Assembly: GCA_016926875.1 (NCBI GenBank) | Contig: JAFGNU010000070.1 | Coordinates: forward strand, 1-58,128 | DNA length: 58,128 nucleotides | From: Anaerolineae bacterium | Lineage (GTDB): Bacteria; Chloroflexota; Anaerolineae; Aggregatilineales; Aggregatilineaceae | Direction: 5' to 3' | Shown here: positions 44,538 through 53,278 of the stretch, in pieces | Layout of the letters: the number at the start of each line of letters is the position of its first letter | How positions within the stretch are numbered: the stretch's first letter is position 1 | The notes under the pieces: generated by a model | What the model saw: the letters and a program-made list of their open reading frames with translations, nothing else | Database searches by the model: none | What the model was told of the DNA's origin: nothing | Program-made: the position numbers and the translations under genes

Positions 44538-45074
44538 ATGGCCCACAAATCCAATTCCATTTACCGACGCCGTAATTCCCGCTCACCGGCAGATCCGTTC
44601 TCGCCCCTATGCCAGTACGTTATGAAGCCCGTCTCCAATGACGGGATAATCGACGCTATCCCCGAAGATGAACCAGGGAGTTGGCGAACCCCGAACGGCC
44701 AACGTATTATGGGCGAGATTTTTGAACATATTGTGCGCGATGTGAACAGCCCTCCGCCAAACAACAACTCTTCCCAATCCGGCTATGCTGATTCCAGGCA
44801 TAACCTCGGCAGCTATGACGACGTCTGTTACGACACTCACGACATCGATGCCGATTCGTTTATGGGGCGCATCATGACCGCACTGAAACACCGGTTAGGC
44901 GAAACAGGGCATTTTCTCTTTATTGGCAGTACGCCCAAGGGCTGGTTCGGCGTCTTTTTCCTGCCGCGCCGGGCGATCATGATCTTCCTGTTTGCCCTGT
45001 TTTTGATGTTCGTTACGATATACAACTTCCCGGCCATTTGGGAGATATTGTTCAGCATTTTTACGCCCGCGTAA
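44538..45074 (+). CDS. Small tail-anchored membrane protein, unknown
   Basis: 178 residues from the ATG at 44538 with AAAGGA 7 bases before it. I recognise no family. The N-terminal 120 residues are polar and rich in Asn, Ser, Asp and Arg, with QRIMGEIFEHIVRDVN as a possible helix. The C-terminus has the aromatic GWFGVFFLPRRAIMIF leading into a membrane helix (IFLFALFLMFVTIYNFPAI) and a short hydrophobic end. It follows the preceding gene by 22 bases, so they are probably co-transcribed. The TIR-TPR gene starts about 120 bases later. Both small proteins could recruit a cytosolic partner to the membrane; this is inference from layout only. Confidence 0.6.
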   Translation: MAHKSNSIYRRRNSRSPADPFSPLCQYVMKPVSNDGIIDAIPEDEPGSWRTPNGQRIMGEIFEHIVRDVNSPPPNNNSSQSGYADSRHNLGSYDDVCYDTHDIDADSFMGRIMTALKHRLGETGHFLFIGSTPKGWFGVFFLPRRAIMIFLFALFLMFVTIYNFPAIWEILFSIFTPA

Positions 45075-45196
45075 GCTGATTTGCGCAGTCAGTGTTTTAA
45101 GCATACACTCATCTTGGCTGTAAGCGCGGAAAAGAATATCGTTGCCAGGACATAATATATTCCCGATCACGATTGGATTGGGCAGCACTCAACGTC

Positions 45197-46855
45197 ATGC
45201 AGCAGCAACTAATGCCAGCCTCCCTATATATCAATTACGCGCACACCGACGGCGAACTTGCACTACGCCTATATGACGAACTGGTTGACTACGGTCAACA
45301 TGTCTGGATCGATCAACGAGACGTGCGTGAAAACGAGTACTGGCATCAGAGCGTCAACCGGGCGCTGCACGAGTGCTCGCATATGCTCCTGGTCTGGTCC
45401 AAACATGCCAACACCTCGCAGGAAGTTGAAAGCGAGTGGAACCACTTCCTGGCCGAGGGCAAACCGATCTTGATCGCCTTGACAGATGAACAGCCAGTGC
45501 ATTACTCGCTCCAGCGGTTCCCCGCTATCGATTTCACCAGCGACCGTACCGGCGCCATCCGGCAGATTCTTAAGCACCTGAACTCCGCCAAGCGCGATCC
45601 CCAGGCAGCGTCTCGCTCGCTGGAACAGGGCAACGTCGCGTTCCGCAGCTACGACTACATGACGGCTATCAAAGCTTACAACCAGGCCCTGCGCCTGAAC
45701 CCGGCGGATGCTGTCGCCTATTACAGCCGGGGGTTGGCGCACTATCGAGTGGGCGACACGGAACACGCCCTGGCCGATTTCTCCGAAGCAATCCGACTCG
45801 ATCCCACAATTGCCGAAGCGCACTTCTACCAGGGGCGCGTGCTGCGCACCCAGGGCGAGCATTTCCGCGCGCTCGAAAGCTTTACCAACGCGCTCAAGTA
45901 TGACAATCGCCACGCACCGACACACTACTACCGCGGCCTGACCTTTCAGCTATTGGGCGATCCCGACCGGGCGGTTGACGATTACACCAGCGCCATCGAG
46001 ATCGATCCTAACTATGCCGCCGCCTACAGTATGCGCGGCGAAATCTATTACTCACAGGGCCGGTACCAGGAAGCGCTGGACGATATGGAACGCGCCGCGC
46101 TGCTGCTGCCCAGCGATCCGTCGGTGTTCCTGCTGCGCGGCAAAGCCCACGATGCCCTGGGAAACGATCAGGAAGCGCTCAAGAACTACATCCAGACACT
46201 CAAACTCAACGACCAGCAAGCCGAGGCTTACCGGCGGCGCGGAATCATTTACAGCACGCTGGGCAACTACGACGCCGCCTTGAACGATCTGAACGAGGCG
46301 ATCCGGTTGGCCCCTGCCGATGGGCTGGCTTACATGGCGCGCGGCGACATCAAGTACTCGATGGGCCGCCTGAAAGATGCGCTTGTCGACTACGACGAGG
46401 CCGTTCGTTCGATGCCCGAAAACGCCAACGTCTACCACAACCGGGGCGTGGTACACCACTCGCTTAAAAACTTGCAGGATGCCATCGAAGACTACGAGCG
46501 GGCGCTGTACTACAAGCCGCGATTTGGTTCCGCCTACTACAACCGGGGCAATGCCCACTATGAGCTGGGCCAGCTAAATGCCGCGCTGGCCGACTATGAT
46601 CAGGCGATTGACATCGATCCCGATGACCTGGGGGCATACCTAAACCGGGGCATCACCTATAACAAGCTCGGTATGTTTGCCGAGGCGCTAGATGACTATA
46701 CACACGTCATCCGCCACGATCCAAACTATGCTGAAGCGTACTATAACCGCCATTTGACCTACATCCAGCGCGGCGCACCGGGCGATGACCGCGCCGCCAC
46801 CGCCGATATGGAACGCTACCGGCAGCTAACCACTCCCCCGAACACCTCCCTGTAA
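45197..46855 (+). CDS. TIR-domain protein with eleven TPR repeats
   Basis: About 552 residues. The N-terminal domain (about 7-120) is a TIR_2-type fold: ASLYINYAHTDGELALRLYDEL, HVWIDQRDVRENEYW, then the helix QSVNRALHECSHMLLVWS and the SEW block VESEWNHFLAEGKPILIAL. E45 (VRENEYW) is at the place of the catalytic glutamate of NAD-cleaving TIR domains, so activity is possible. Eleven canonical TPRs follow, from about 137 to 515, of the type AYYNRGNAHYELGQLNAALADYDQAIDIDPDD. TPRs bind partner proteins. The start is uncertain: ATG at 45197 or 45212, or TTG at 45173; no clear ribosome site is seen for any. The upstream pair of tail-anchored proteins and downstream GH3-like gene lie on the same strand. 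Confidence 0.87.
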   Translation: MQQQLMPASLYINYAHTDGELALRLYDELVDYGQHVWIDQRDVRENEYWHQSVNRALHECSHMLLVWSKHANTSQEVESEWNHFLAEGKPILIALTDEQPVHYSLQRFPAIDFTSDRTGAIRQILKHLNSAKRDPQAASRSLEQGNVAFRSYDYMTAIKAYNQALRLNPADAVAYYSRGLAHYRVGDTEHALADFSEAIRLDPTIAEAHFYQGRVLRTQGEHFRALESFTNALKYDNRHAPTHYYRGLTFQLLGDPDRAVDDYTSAIEIDPNYAAAYSMRGEIYYSQGRYQEALDDMERAALLLPSDPSVFLLRGKAHDALGNDQEALKNYIQTLKLNDQQAEAYRRRGIIYSTLGNYDAALNDLNEAIRLAPADGLAYMARGDIKYSMGRLKDALVDYDEAVRSMPENANVYHNRGVVHHSLKNLQDAIEDYERALYYKPRFGSAYYNRGNAHYELGQLNAALADYDQAIDIDPDDLGAYLNRGITYNKLGMFAEALDDYTHVIRHDPNYAEAYYNRHLTYIQRGAPGDDRAATADMERYRQLTTPPNTSL

Positions 46856-46862
46856 CTACCGT

Positions 46863-46890
46863 TTGGCAACACGCGCGCCCCGTGTAGAAT
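46863..46890 (+). promoter_or_regulatory. Promoter of the GH3-like gene
   Basis: TTGGCA (46863-46868) and TAGAAT (46885-46890) are separated by 16 bases, 44 bases before the ATG at 46935. It starts just past the stop of the TIR-TPR gene, so the GH3-like gene can be expressed alone. Confidence 0.5.
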
Positions 46891-46934
46891 AGACGGGTGT
46901 TTTGATCTGTTCTGCCTGGGAGAGATTGCCAGCC

Positions 46935-48077
46935 ATGAGCGCTGAGAATCCTATTGTCCCGATCCTGCAAGCATTTGTCCAACCCTGGCACACCGCGCTA
47001 GAGAACCCGGCTGCCGCACAAGAACGCCTGCTCCAGCAGCTATTGCAGGTCTACGGCAAGACAGAGTATGGACAGCAGCATCACGCCGATCAGGTTGGCT
47101 CGATAAGCGACTTCCGCGCCGCCTTCCCGGTGCAAACCTACGCCGACTACGAACCGATCCTGCGCCGGGTCATGGGCGGTGACACATACGCCCTGCTCGA
47201 AGCCGAACCGCTCGGCTGGGCAATGACGCGCGGCACCACCGGCGACAGCAAATATATACCCATGACACCCCGCGACCTGGAACAGCGCCACAATGCCGCC
47301 CGCGCCGTGATCCAGTATGTGCTGCACAGCCAGCGCTTCGACATCCTGCTAGGTGCCAACCTCAACCTGAGTTTTCCCAGCATCGTAGGCAGCATGGAGG
47401 TCAACGGCAGGACAATTGAATACGGCTACGCGACCGGCATTTATGTCAAGCACGTCGCCAGCCGCACACCGATCAAGACAATCCCCACGCAGGCGGCCAT
47501 TGATGATCTCGGCGGCGATACAGGGCGCTCTGCCTGGGAAGCGCGCTTCCGGCTGGCCTATGAAAGCGCCAAAGATGAAAACATCACCATTCTGGGTGGC
47601 GCAGCGCAGGTCATGGTTAAGTTTGCGCGCTGGCTGCGCAAAACACACGGGTTGTATCCCAAGGACGTGTGGGACTTCGGCGTGCTGTCGTTGGGCAGCG
47701 CTCCCGGCATCAACACCAGCCGCCGCCCGCGCCTGCTTGCGCTCTACGGACAGGGTGCAGGGCTGGTCGAGATTTACGGCGCCACCGAGGGTATGTTCGG
47801 TCAGCAGCACGATGATCGCCGCTTTTGGGTGCCGAACTACGATCTCTACTTTTTTGAAGTCGAAACCCGGCGGGGAATCAAACTGCTGCACGAGATGGAA
47901 CCCGGCGAAACAGGCAGCCTGGTTGTTAGCACGCCCGTCCTACCGCGCTACAAAATTCTGGATGTGATCCGCGCCTTCGATCCGCCGCACTTCCAGTGCA
48001 TCGGGCGCGACAAAAAATGGACACGTACCGCGTATTGGCTGCGGCGCGCGATTGACCTAGATTTTTTGCGGACTTGA
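46935..48077 (+). CDS. GH3-family acyl-adenylate-forming enzyme lacking the C-terminal lid domain
   Basis: 380 residues from the ATG at 46935, with GGGAGAG 10 bases before it. It matches the GH3 (auxin-responsive) family: the phosphate loop TRGTTGDSKYIPMT at about 98-111, the motif YGATEG at 281-286 and the region GSLVVSTPVLPRYKILDVIR near the end. Plant GH3 enzymes adenylate a carboxylic acid and join it to an amino acid; bacterial homologues are less studied. Full GH3 proteins continue for about 120-200 residues past the hinge motif as the mobile C-terminal domain. Here the chain stops about 40 residues after it, and the next gene (convergent) begins 10 bases later, so no fragment follows. 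It may only adenylate, or need a partner. Confidence 0.82.
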   Translation: MSAENPIVPILQAFVQPWHTALENPAAAQERLLQQLLQVYGKTEYGQQHHADQVGSISDFRAAFPVQTYADYEPILRRVMGGDTYALLEAEPLGWAMTRGTTGDSKYIPMTPRDLEQRHNAARAVIQYVLHSQRFDILLGANLNLSFPSIVGSMEVNGRTIEYGYATGIYVKHVASRTPIKTIPTQAAIDDLGGDTGRSAWEARFRLAYESAKDENITILGGAAQVMVKFARWLRKTHGLYPKDVWDFGVLSLGSAPGINTSRRPRLLALYGQGAGLVEIYGATEGMFGQQHDDRRFWVPNYDLYFFEVETRRGIKLLHEMEPGETGSLVVSTPVLPRYKILDVIRAFDPPHFQCIGRDKKWTRTAYWLRRAIDLDFLRT

Positions 48078-48087
48078 CGGCTGGCAT

Positions 48088-49731
48088 TCACTCAAGCAGG
48101 TAGTTCGCCAGGATTCCCACGCCGATTGCGATCAGCAGCAGCGGCCACAGTGACGCCAGACTAAACCCGATCCCCAGCCCAACCATCAGCAGCACAACGC
48201 CCAGGATCAGGCGTGCGCCGGGCCGGGTGCGATACTCCGGGATGATCATCCTGACGCCGACCTCGCCCAGCAGCAGCGCTCCTGCCCCGGACAGAATCCA
48301 GGCCATCGGGTTGCCAAACACGCCGCTGGTATTGAGCAAAAACGCGACCCCGGCCCATAGCAATATCCCGCCCCACGTGAACTGGCTCAACCGGTCGCCA
48401 GGCGCGATGCTGCCCCAGAAATCGCTTTTCTCAACGCCTTTTTCCTGGTTTTTCTCCTGGCCTTTTTCATCCTCTTTTTCTTGCTGCTGGGTGGTTTTCT
48501 CGTTTTCTTTTTCCTGCTCTTTCTCGCTTTGTATCTGCGCCTCAATATGAGGCTGCCTGGCCCTGCGCTTACGCTTTGGTTTCTGCTTGCGCTCAAACGA
48601 CAGTTCCCATTCCGGCGCGGTTTCGCCTGCCGGGCCGGGCTCGTCGGCATCTTCATCAACCGGCACCTGCTCCCTGTCCGGAGCAGCGCCCGCTGCCGAA
48701 ATCACACCGGCCAGTGAGGCTGCATCCAGCGACACCGACGGCGTACCAATCGCCTCGTTCAGCGCGTCGTACATCTCGCTGACCGATCCGTAGCGCTGGC
48801 CGAGGTCTTTCTCCAGGCAGCGCAGCACCACGTCTTGAACCGCGCTGCTCAGGCGTGGATTCAGGTTGCGCGGCGGTTCGGGCGGCACATGCAGGTGTTC
48901 GTAGACAATCCGCACCGCCGTTGTCGTCCCTTCAGCCTTGTCCGTCATGCCCTGAAACGGAAGCTGGCCGGTATACATCTGGTACAGCATCACACCCAGC
49001 GCGTATATGTCCGTGGCGGGCGTCACCTCTCCGGCCAGGATTTGTTCCGGGGACATGTAATGCGGCGTGCCGACGGTGGTATCCACCGTCAGCGTGCTGG
49101 CTTCGCTGAGAATCCGCGCAATCCCGAAATCGGTAACATACAACTGGCCGCTTTCGTCCAGCAGGATATTCGCCGGTTTGAGGTCACGGTGCACCACGCC
49201 TTCGCCATGCGCATAGTGCAGCGCCGAGGCCAGGGGCGTCAGGTAGAGGAGCGAATCGGACGGCGTCACCGGCTGTCCGTGACGGTTAAACAACACCGTT
49301 TGCAGCGTCTGGCCGGGGATATGGTCGGTCAGGATGAAGACAACACCCTCAACCTCGACAATATCGTAATAGCGTACAATGTTTGGATGCTGCAAGCGTT
49401 CCAGCACAGCCGCCTCGCGCCGGAAGCGTTCCAGCAGCGCCGGTTCGTGCGCGATGTCGCTGCGCAGCACTTTCGCGGCCAGGTCCGCCCGCCGGTGCAG
49501 GTCATGCACACGAAACACGCGCGCGAATGTGCCTTCGCCCAGCAGTTCATCAAAGCGATAGCGCCCGCCCAGCGTGCGACCCAGTAAAGCGCCGGTCGTC
49601 ACCGGCCTGGGCGGTTTTGGTTGGACGGCACCGGCTGAGGACTTCGAATCCTCTTCCATTCCGGCTTGGTCAAGTAAATGGTGTTCGTCGTCCGGTTGTT
49701 GATCGGGCTTCCGCTCAGGTTCGTGTGCCAT
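48088..49731 (-). CDS. Membrane Ser/Thr protein kinase with charged coiled linker and C-terminal helices
   Basis: 547 residues. A polar N-terminal tail (1-50) precedes the kinase domain (about 58-320), with LGEGTFARVF, K87 in AAKVL, HRDLKPAN with D183, DFG at D201 and YMSPEQ. Next is a Pro/Glu/Asp linker and a basic patch (RKQKPKRKRRAR). A Lys/Glu/Gln-rich stretch of about 45 residues (EKEQEKENEKTTQQQEKE and similar) probably forms a coiled coil or single helix. The last 90 residues carry about four membrane helices (GGILLWAGVAFLLN, AWILSGAGALLLGEVGV, LILGVVLLMVGLGIGF, LWPLLLIAIGVGILANYLL), close to the LiaF/DUF5668-type membrane module. There is no extracellular domain, so it may sense the membrane state. 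The ATG follows GAGGGGG with a short spacer. Confidence 0.92.
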   Translation of the reverse strand: MAHEPERKPDQQPDDEHHLLDQAGMEEDSKSSAGAVQPKPPRPVTTGALLGRTLGGRYRFDELLGEGTFARVFRVHDLHRRADLAAKVLRSDIAHEPALLERFRREAAVLERLQHPNIVRYYDIVEVEGVVFILTDHIPGQTLQTVLFNRHGQPVTPSDSLLYLTPLASALHYAHGEGVVHRDLKPANILLDESGQLYVTDFGIARILSEASTLTVDTTVGTPHYMSPEQILAGEVTPATDIYALGVMLYQMYTGQLPFQGMTDKAEGTTTAVRIVYEHLHVPPEPPRNLNPRLSSAVQDVVLRCLEKDLGQRYGSVSEMYDALNEAIGTPSVSLDAASLAGVISAAGAAPDREQVPVDEDADEPGPAGETAPEWELSFERKQKPKRKRRARQPHIEAQIQSEKEQEKENEKTTQQQEKEDEKGQEKNQEKGVEKSDFWGSIAPGDRLSQFTWGGILLWAGVAFLLNTSGVFGNPMAWILSGAGALLLGEVGVRMIIPEYRTRPGARLILGVVLLMVGLGIGFSLASLWPLLLIAIGVGILANYLLE

Positions 49732-49837
49732 ACTGCCCCCTCGTATCTGTTCAAACAGGTATGCTGCTCACTCTACCATTATGCCCATAAAAGCGCCCTG
49801 ATGACAAACCCTGTCTGCCAGTTTCCCTCCATACACA

Positions 49838-49874
49838 AAAGGACCGGCATGGCCCATACAGCCGCCGGTCCTTT
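49838..49874 (-). terminator. Intrinsic terminator of the minus-strand gene ending at 49899
   Basis: AAAGGACCGGC (49838-49848) pairs perfectly over 11 bp with GCCGGTCCTTT (49864-49874). On the minus strand it is followed by TTTTGTGT. It lies 24 bases after the stop codon and before the kinase gene start at 49731. Confidence 0.85.
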
Positions 49875-49898
49875 CGGAAGCGCGATCCTGGCTCAGGC

Positions 49899-51005
49899 TC
49901 AGGGTGTCGCGGCCTCTACTGTGATCGTGATGTAGCGGGTATCCACCGTATCATCCAGCAAGGTCACAGATAGTTCATACGTGGTCGTTTCCGTCGGGCA
50001 CTCCTCGCTGCTGCCAGAACCGGTCACGCCCCTGCCCTCGTAATGCACTTCTTTGATCCCTTCCACCTGCCACGAGATCGTCACACACTCGCCCTCGGTG
50101 ATCGTCGTCCGGTCCGCCCAGAAGTTGATTACCACCGGGTTCACGGTCGGGGATGGCGTAAACGTTGGCGTGGGAGTTGGCGGTGGCGCGATATACGGTG
50201 CATCAACAGTCGGCAGCCCTGCCAGGTCAATGCTGATGTCCAGCAGTGCCGCGAACGCCCAACCGGTCTGGCCGTTTGGCGTCACAACCTGCACCCACGA
50301 ATCCTCGCGCTGCCAGCGCGCGAGGATGTCCAGCGGCGTATCATAGGGCATCACCGCGACGATCTTCGAGCCTTCGCCGGGATTCTCGCGGATGTTGATC
50401 TCATTGGACTTAACTACCGCGTCAGCTTCAGCAGTTTCACCCTCCCCGGTGTCGGGCTGTGGTGGTTGGGGTGGTACCGGCCCGGTTTCAGGCGTTGCCG
50501 GACCTGCCGCGCCATCCGGATCGCGCTCGTCGGCAGGATCGTTCGTCAACTGCCGGACGATGGTGCTGTCCCAGGTCATGATATACAGGTCCCACTGCCC
50601 GTTCACATCCGAAACAAACGAGATGTACAACCCGTTCGGCTGCCAGCGCGGCTGGCGATCTTCGGACACATTGTTGGTAAGCTGCCGCACGTCGCTGCCG
50701 TCCGCATTCATCACAAAAATCTCGTAATCCCCGTCACGATCCGACGCAAAGGCGATGTAACTGCCGTCCGGCGACCACATCGGTTCAATGTCGTTGTTTG
50801 CGTTATTGGTAAGCTGCGTGGTCATGCCCGTATCGGGGTCCAGGGTGTAAAGTTCATAGTTCCCGGATCGATCCGACGCATACACTACCGGTCCGGCGGT
50901 CTGCCCGCCTTGCGCGTCTACTGATCCGCCGTGCGCAGCCAGCAAGGTTGCACCTGCCAGCGCCGCGATCACTACCAGCGATAACATCCATCGTGAAATT
51001 CTCAT
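49899..51005 (-). CDS. Secreted propeller-SH3b-Ig-like protein
   Basis: 368 residues from the ATG at 51005, with a GAGAGGA stretch just before it. A signal peptide (about 1-33) precedes TolB-like PD40 blades (about 40-165): YASDRSGNYELYTLDPDTG, MWSPDGSYIAFASDRDGDYEIF and RWQPNGLYISFVSDVNGQWDLY. A Pro-rich linker leads to an SH3b domain (about 195-260; INIRENPGEGSKIVAVMP, GQTGWAFAALLD), a Pro/Thr stretch and a C-terminal Ig-like module (about 292-365) with ISWQVEGIKEVHYEGRGVTG and two cysteines. The same module ends the protein at 53332-55083. The propeller has fewer blades than usual. It probably binds wall or surface ligands. The frame extends upstream to 51221 but lacks support. Confidence 0.9.
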   Translation of the reverse strand: MRISRWMLSLVVIAALAGATLLAAHGGSVDAQGGQTAGPVVYASDRSGNYELYTLDPDTGMTTQLTNNANNDIEPMWSPDGSYIAFASDRDGDYEIFVMNADGSDVRQLTNNVSEDRQPRWQPNGLYISFVSDVNGQWDLYIMTWDSTIVRQLTNDPADERDPDGAAGPATPETGPVPPQPPQPDTGEGETAEADAVVKSNEINIRENPGEGSKIVAVMPYDTPLDILARWQREDSWVQVVTPNGQTGWAFAALLDISIDLAGLPTVDAPYIAPPPTPTPTFTPSPTVNPVVINFWADRTTITEGECVTISWQVEGIKEVHYEGRGVTGSGSSEECPTETTTYELSVTLLDDTVDTRYITITVEAATP

Positions 51006-51192
51006 GTTCCTCTCCCTGCGCTTTTTTTCCGTGCTATTCCTATTGTATTTGAGTTGCTCCCAAAAGGATACGCACACGCTCAAATCATCCCCGACCGGTA
51101 CGGTATGCGGTGGGATGGCGTAGGCAAAAAACCAAACCCCGGCTACAATACGCCTACTGTCCTGGTCCAACGCCCGCCCGGAGATCATCCTC

Positions 51193-51858
51193 ATGATCGA
51201 CCGTATATTAAAAGCCATCACCAGCTTTTCCCGGCGAATCCGCCAGCGGATGCAGCGGAAACCGCAGCGCTTCCTGGAACGACTCCGCCAGCAGGCTCAT
51301 TTGAACGTTGAAGCCGCCAGCGCATTCGACCGGTATCTGGACAAGCCCAGCAACAAAAATACCCGGCATATCCGCGAATTGGAGAAAAACGGGGACGAGA
51401 TTCGGCGCATCCTGATCGACGAGCTGAACCGCACGTTCGTCACACCCATCGACCGCGAAGATATCTATACCCTCTCACGGGTGATTGACGATATTCTGGA
51501 TGACCTGTGGTCCACCGTTAACGAAATGGACATTCTCAACGTCGAGCCAAACGACATCCTGCTGCAAATGGCCGAGCTGCTAGGGCGCGGCGCCGAGGAA
51601 ATCAAACTGGCAATAGACCGCCTGCCGCAGCATCCCGGCGTTGCCAGCGCGCACGCTATCCGCGCGCGTGCCATCGATAACCAGATGGAAGTGCTGTATG
51701 CCGAAGCGCTGGCCGACCTGTTTCAGGCACCAACCGACCTGTCCAATATCGTCATGATGTTGAAGCTGCGCGAAATCTACCGGCACCTGTTCCACGCCTC
51801 GGGCCGGGTAGCCGATGCAGCCAACGTGATCGAGGACATCATCGTCAAGTTTTATTGA
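51193..51858 (+). CDS. DUF47 / PhoU-like phosphate-transport regulator
   Basis: 221 residues, the usual size of the DUF47 (TIGR00153) family. Helical motifs are typical: NTRHIRELEKNGDEIRR, LNRTFVTPIDREDIYTLSRVIDDILDDL and MLKLREIYRHLFHASGRVADAANVIEDIIVKFY at the end. It is a four-to-six-helix PhoU-like cytosolic protein that usually partners a PiT phosphate permease. No such permease gene lies next to it here; the downstream gene is convergent. GGAG lies 8 bases before the ATG. A TACAAT box at 51144-51149 could be its -10 element. Confidence 0.9.
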   Translation: MIDRILKAITSFSRRIRQRMQRKPQRFLERLRQQAHLNVEAASAFDRYLDKPSNKNTRHIRELEKNGDEIRRILIDELNRTFVTPIDREDIYTLSRVIDDILDDLWSTVNEMDILNVEPNDILLQMAELLGRGAEEIKLAIDRLPQHPGVASAHAIRARAIDNQMEVLYAEALADLFQAPTDLSNIVMMLKLREIYRHLFHASGRVADAANVIEDIIVKFY

Positions 51859-51877
51859 CTACCCGGCAGTATCCACC

Positions 51878-53236
51878 TCATTTGTCAAATACAAAGACCG
51901 CCATCAGGTCGTTCACGTTCGTATTGGTTGGCCCGGTGACCAGCATATCGTCCACCGCCGCCAGGAACGGGTAGGCGTCGTTGTTATCCAGCGCTGCCTG
52001 CGCCGACAGGCCGAGCGCCGCCCCGCGCGCTACCGTCGATCCGTCCACCAGCCCGCCCGCCGAATCGGTCGGCCCGTCGGTGCCATCGGTCGCCAGGCTG
52101 GCGATCAGCACGTTGCCCATCCCCTGGATCGCCAGTGCTGCTGCCAGCGCCAGTTCTTGATTACGCCCGCCGGTGCCCTTCCCCTGCACCGTGACCGTCG
52201 TTTCGCCGCCCAGGATCAGGCACGCCGGGCGTGGTACGGGCCGGTTCGATGCCGCGATCTCTTTGGCGAGCGCAGCCAGCACCTGCCCCACGTCGCGCGC
52301 TTCCCCTTCGACGTATGTCGAGAGTAGCAGGGTATGGAAGCCGAGCGCCTGCGCCCGTTCGACAGCAGCCTCCGCTGCCCGCGCATTATCCGCCACGATC
52401 ACATTCTGCACGCGTGCCCACACGGGATCGCCTGCTTTGGGTGTTTCCGGCATGCGCCCTGCCGCCCCGCTCATCAAATAATGCCGGATCGCCGCCGGGA
52501 CTTCGTCCGCGATCCCGCCGCGCTCGATCACCGCCAGCGCGTCCGCAAACGTGGTTGGATCGGGCACCGTCGGCCCGGATGCAATCGTATCCAGCGGACT
52601 GCCGACCACGTCCGACAGGATCAGCGCGATCACATTCGCCGGGTATGCCAGCCGCGCCAACCGCCCGCCCTTAACCTGTGACAGGTGCTTGCGCACGGTG
52701 TTGATCGCCTGGATCGGCGCCCCGGATCGCAGCAGCGCTTCAGTCAGGGCCTGCATATCGGCCAGCGCAACACCAGCTACCGGCAGCGTCATCAACGCCG
52801 ATCCGCCCCCGGAGATCAGGCAGATCACCAGGTCATCGCCGGTCATATCGTCCAGCAGATCCACCATCGCCCGCACGCCATCCACACCCGCCGCATCCGG
52901 GACCGGGTGCCCGCACACGTGCACGGTGACCCGGTCGGTCGGCGCCGTGTAACCGTACTTGACGTTGACGTGCCCCGCTGTGATGCGCTCGCCCAGGATC
53001 GTCTCAATCGCCGCCGTCATCGACGCGCCCGCCTTGCCCCCGCCGATCACAATCACGCGGCGCACACGCCCCAAATCATACGTATGCCCGGCCACATGCA
53101 GCACGTCCCCTTCTCGCCGGACAACCCGCCGGATCGCTGCTGCCGGGTCCACTGCGGTCAGCGCTGCGTCAAGCACCGTCAAAACGCGCCCCCGCCGTTC
53201 GCTATGCGCTGCATCGGGTTTGATGAAGCGTGTCAT
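51878..53236 (-). CDS. Glycerate 2-kinase (MOFRL family)
   Basis: 452 residues, the full length of the family. The N-terminal half has VIVIGGGKAGASMTAAIE, then HPVPDAAGVDGVR and CLISGGGSALMTLP, the glycine-rich nucleotide and glycerate sites. The MOFRL domain follows with LILGGETTVTVQGKG, GGRNQELALAAAL and SLATDGTDGPTDSAGG. Such enzymes phosphorylate glycerate to 2-phosphoglycerate, linking glyoxylate or serine breakdown to glycolysis in the cytosol. The ATG at 53236 has GGAG 6 bases upstream; the frame is open to 53296 without support. It is convergent with the DUF47 gene and divergent from the next gene. Confidence 0.93.
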   Translation of the reverse strand: MTRFIKPDAAHSERRGRVLTVLDAALTAVDPAAAIRRVVRREGDVLHVAGHTYDLGRVRRVIVIGGGKAGASMTAAIETILGERITAGHVNVKYGYTAPTDRVTVHVCGHPVPDAAGVDGVRAMVDLLDDMTGDDLVICLISGGGSALMTLPVAGVALADMQALTEALLRSGAPIQAINTVRKHLSQVKGGRLARLAYPANVIALILSDVVGSPLDTIASGPTVPDPTTFADALAVIERGGIADEVPAAIRHYLMSGAAGRMPETPKAGDPVWARVQNVIVADNARAAEAAVERAQALGFHTLLLSTYVEGEARDVGQVLAALAKEIAASNRPVPRPACLILGGETTVTVQGKGTGGRNQELALAAALAIQGMGNVLIASLATDGTDGPTDSAGGLVDGSTVARGAALGLSAQAALDNNDAYPFLAAVDDMLVTGPTNTNVNDLMAVFVFDK

Positions 53237-53278
53237 GCTTTTCTCCAACGGCAGACTGCCGGATGCTCGTTCATCGAC

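Noticed and set aside
46856..46934. One operon from 44006 through the GH3-type gene
   Set aside because: A good promoter (TTGGCA, 16 bases, TAGAAT) lies directly before the GH3-type gene, so shared transcription is not required; the two may still be functionally linked.
25488..47327. Functional link between indolepyruvate oxidoreductase and the GH3-type enzyme in an auxin-like pathway
   Set aside because: The genes are about 20 kb apart, in opposite orientation, and the GH3 substrate is unknown. The link rests only on plant analogy.
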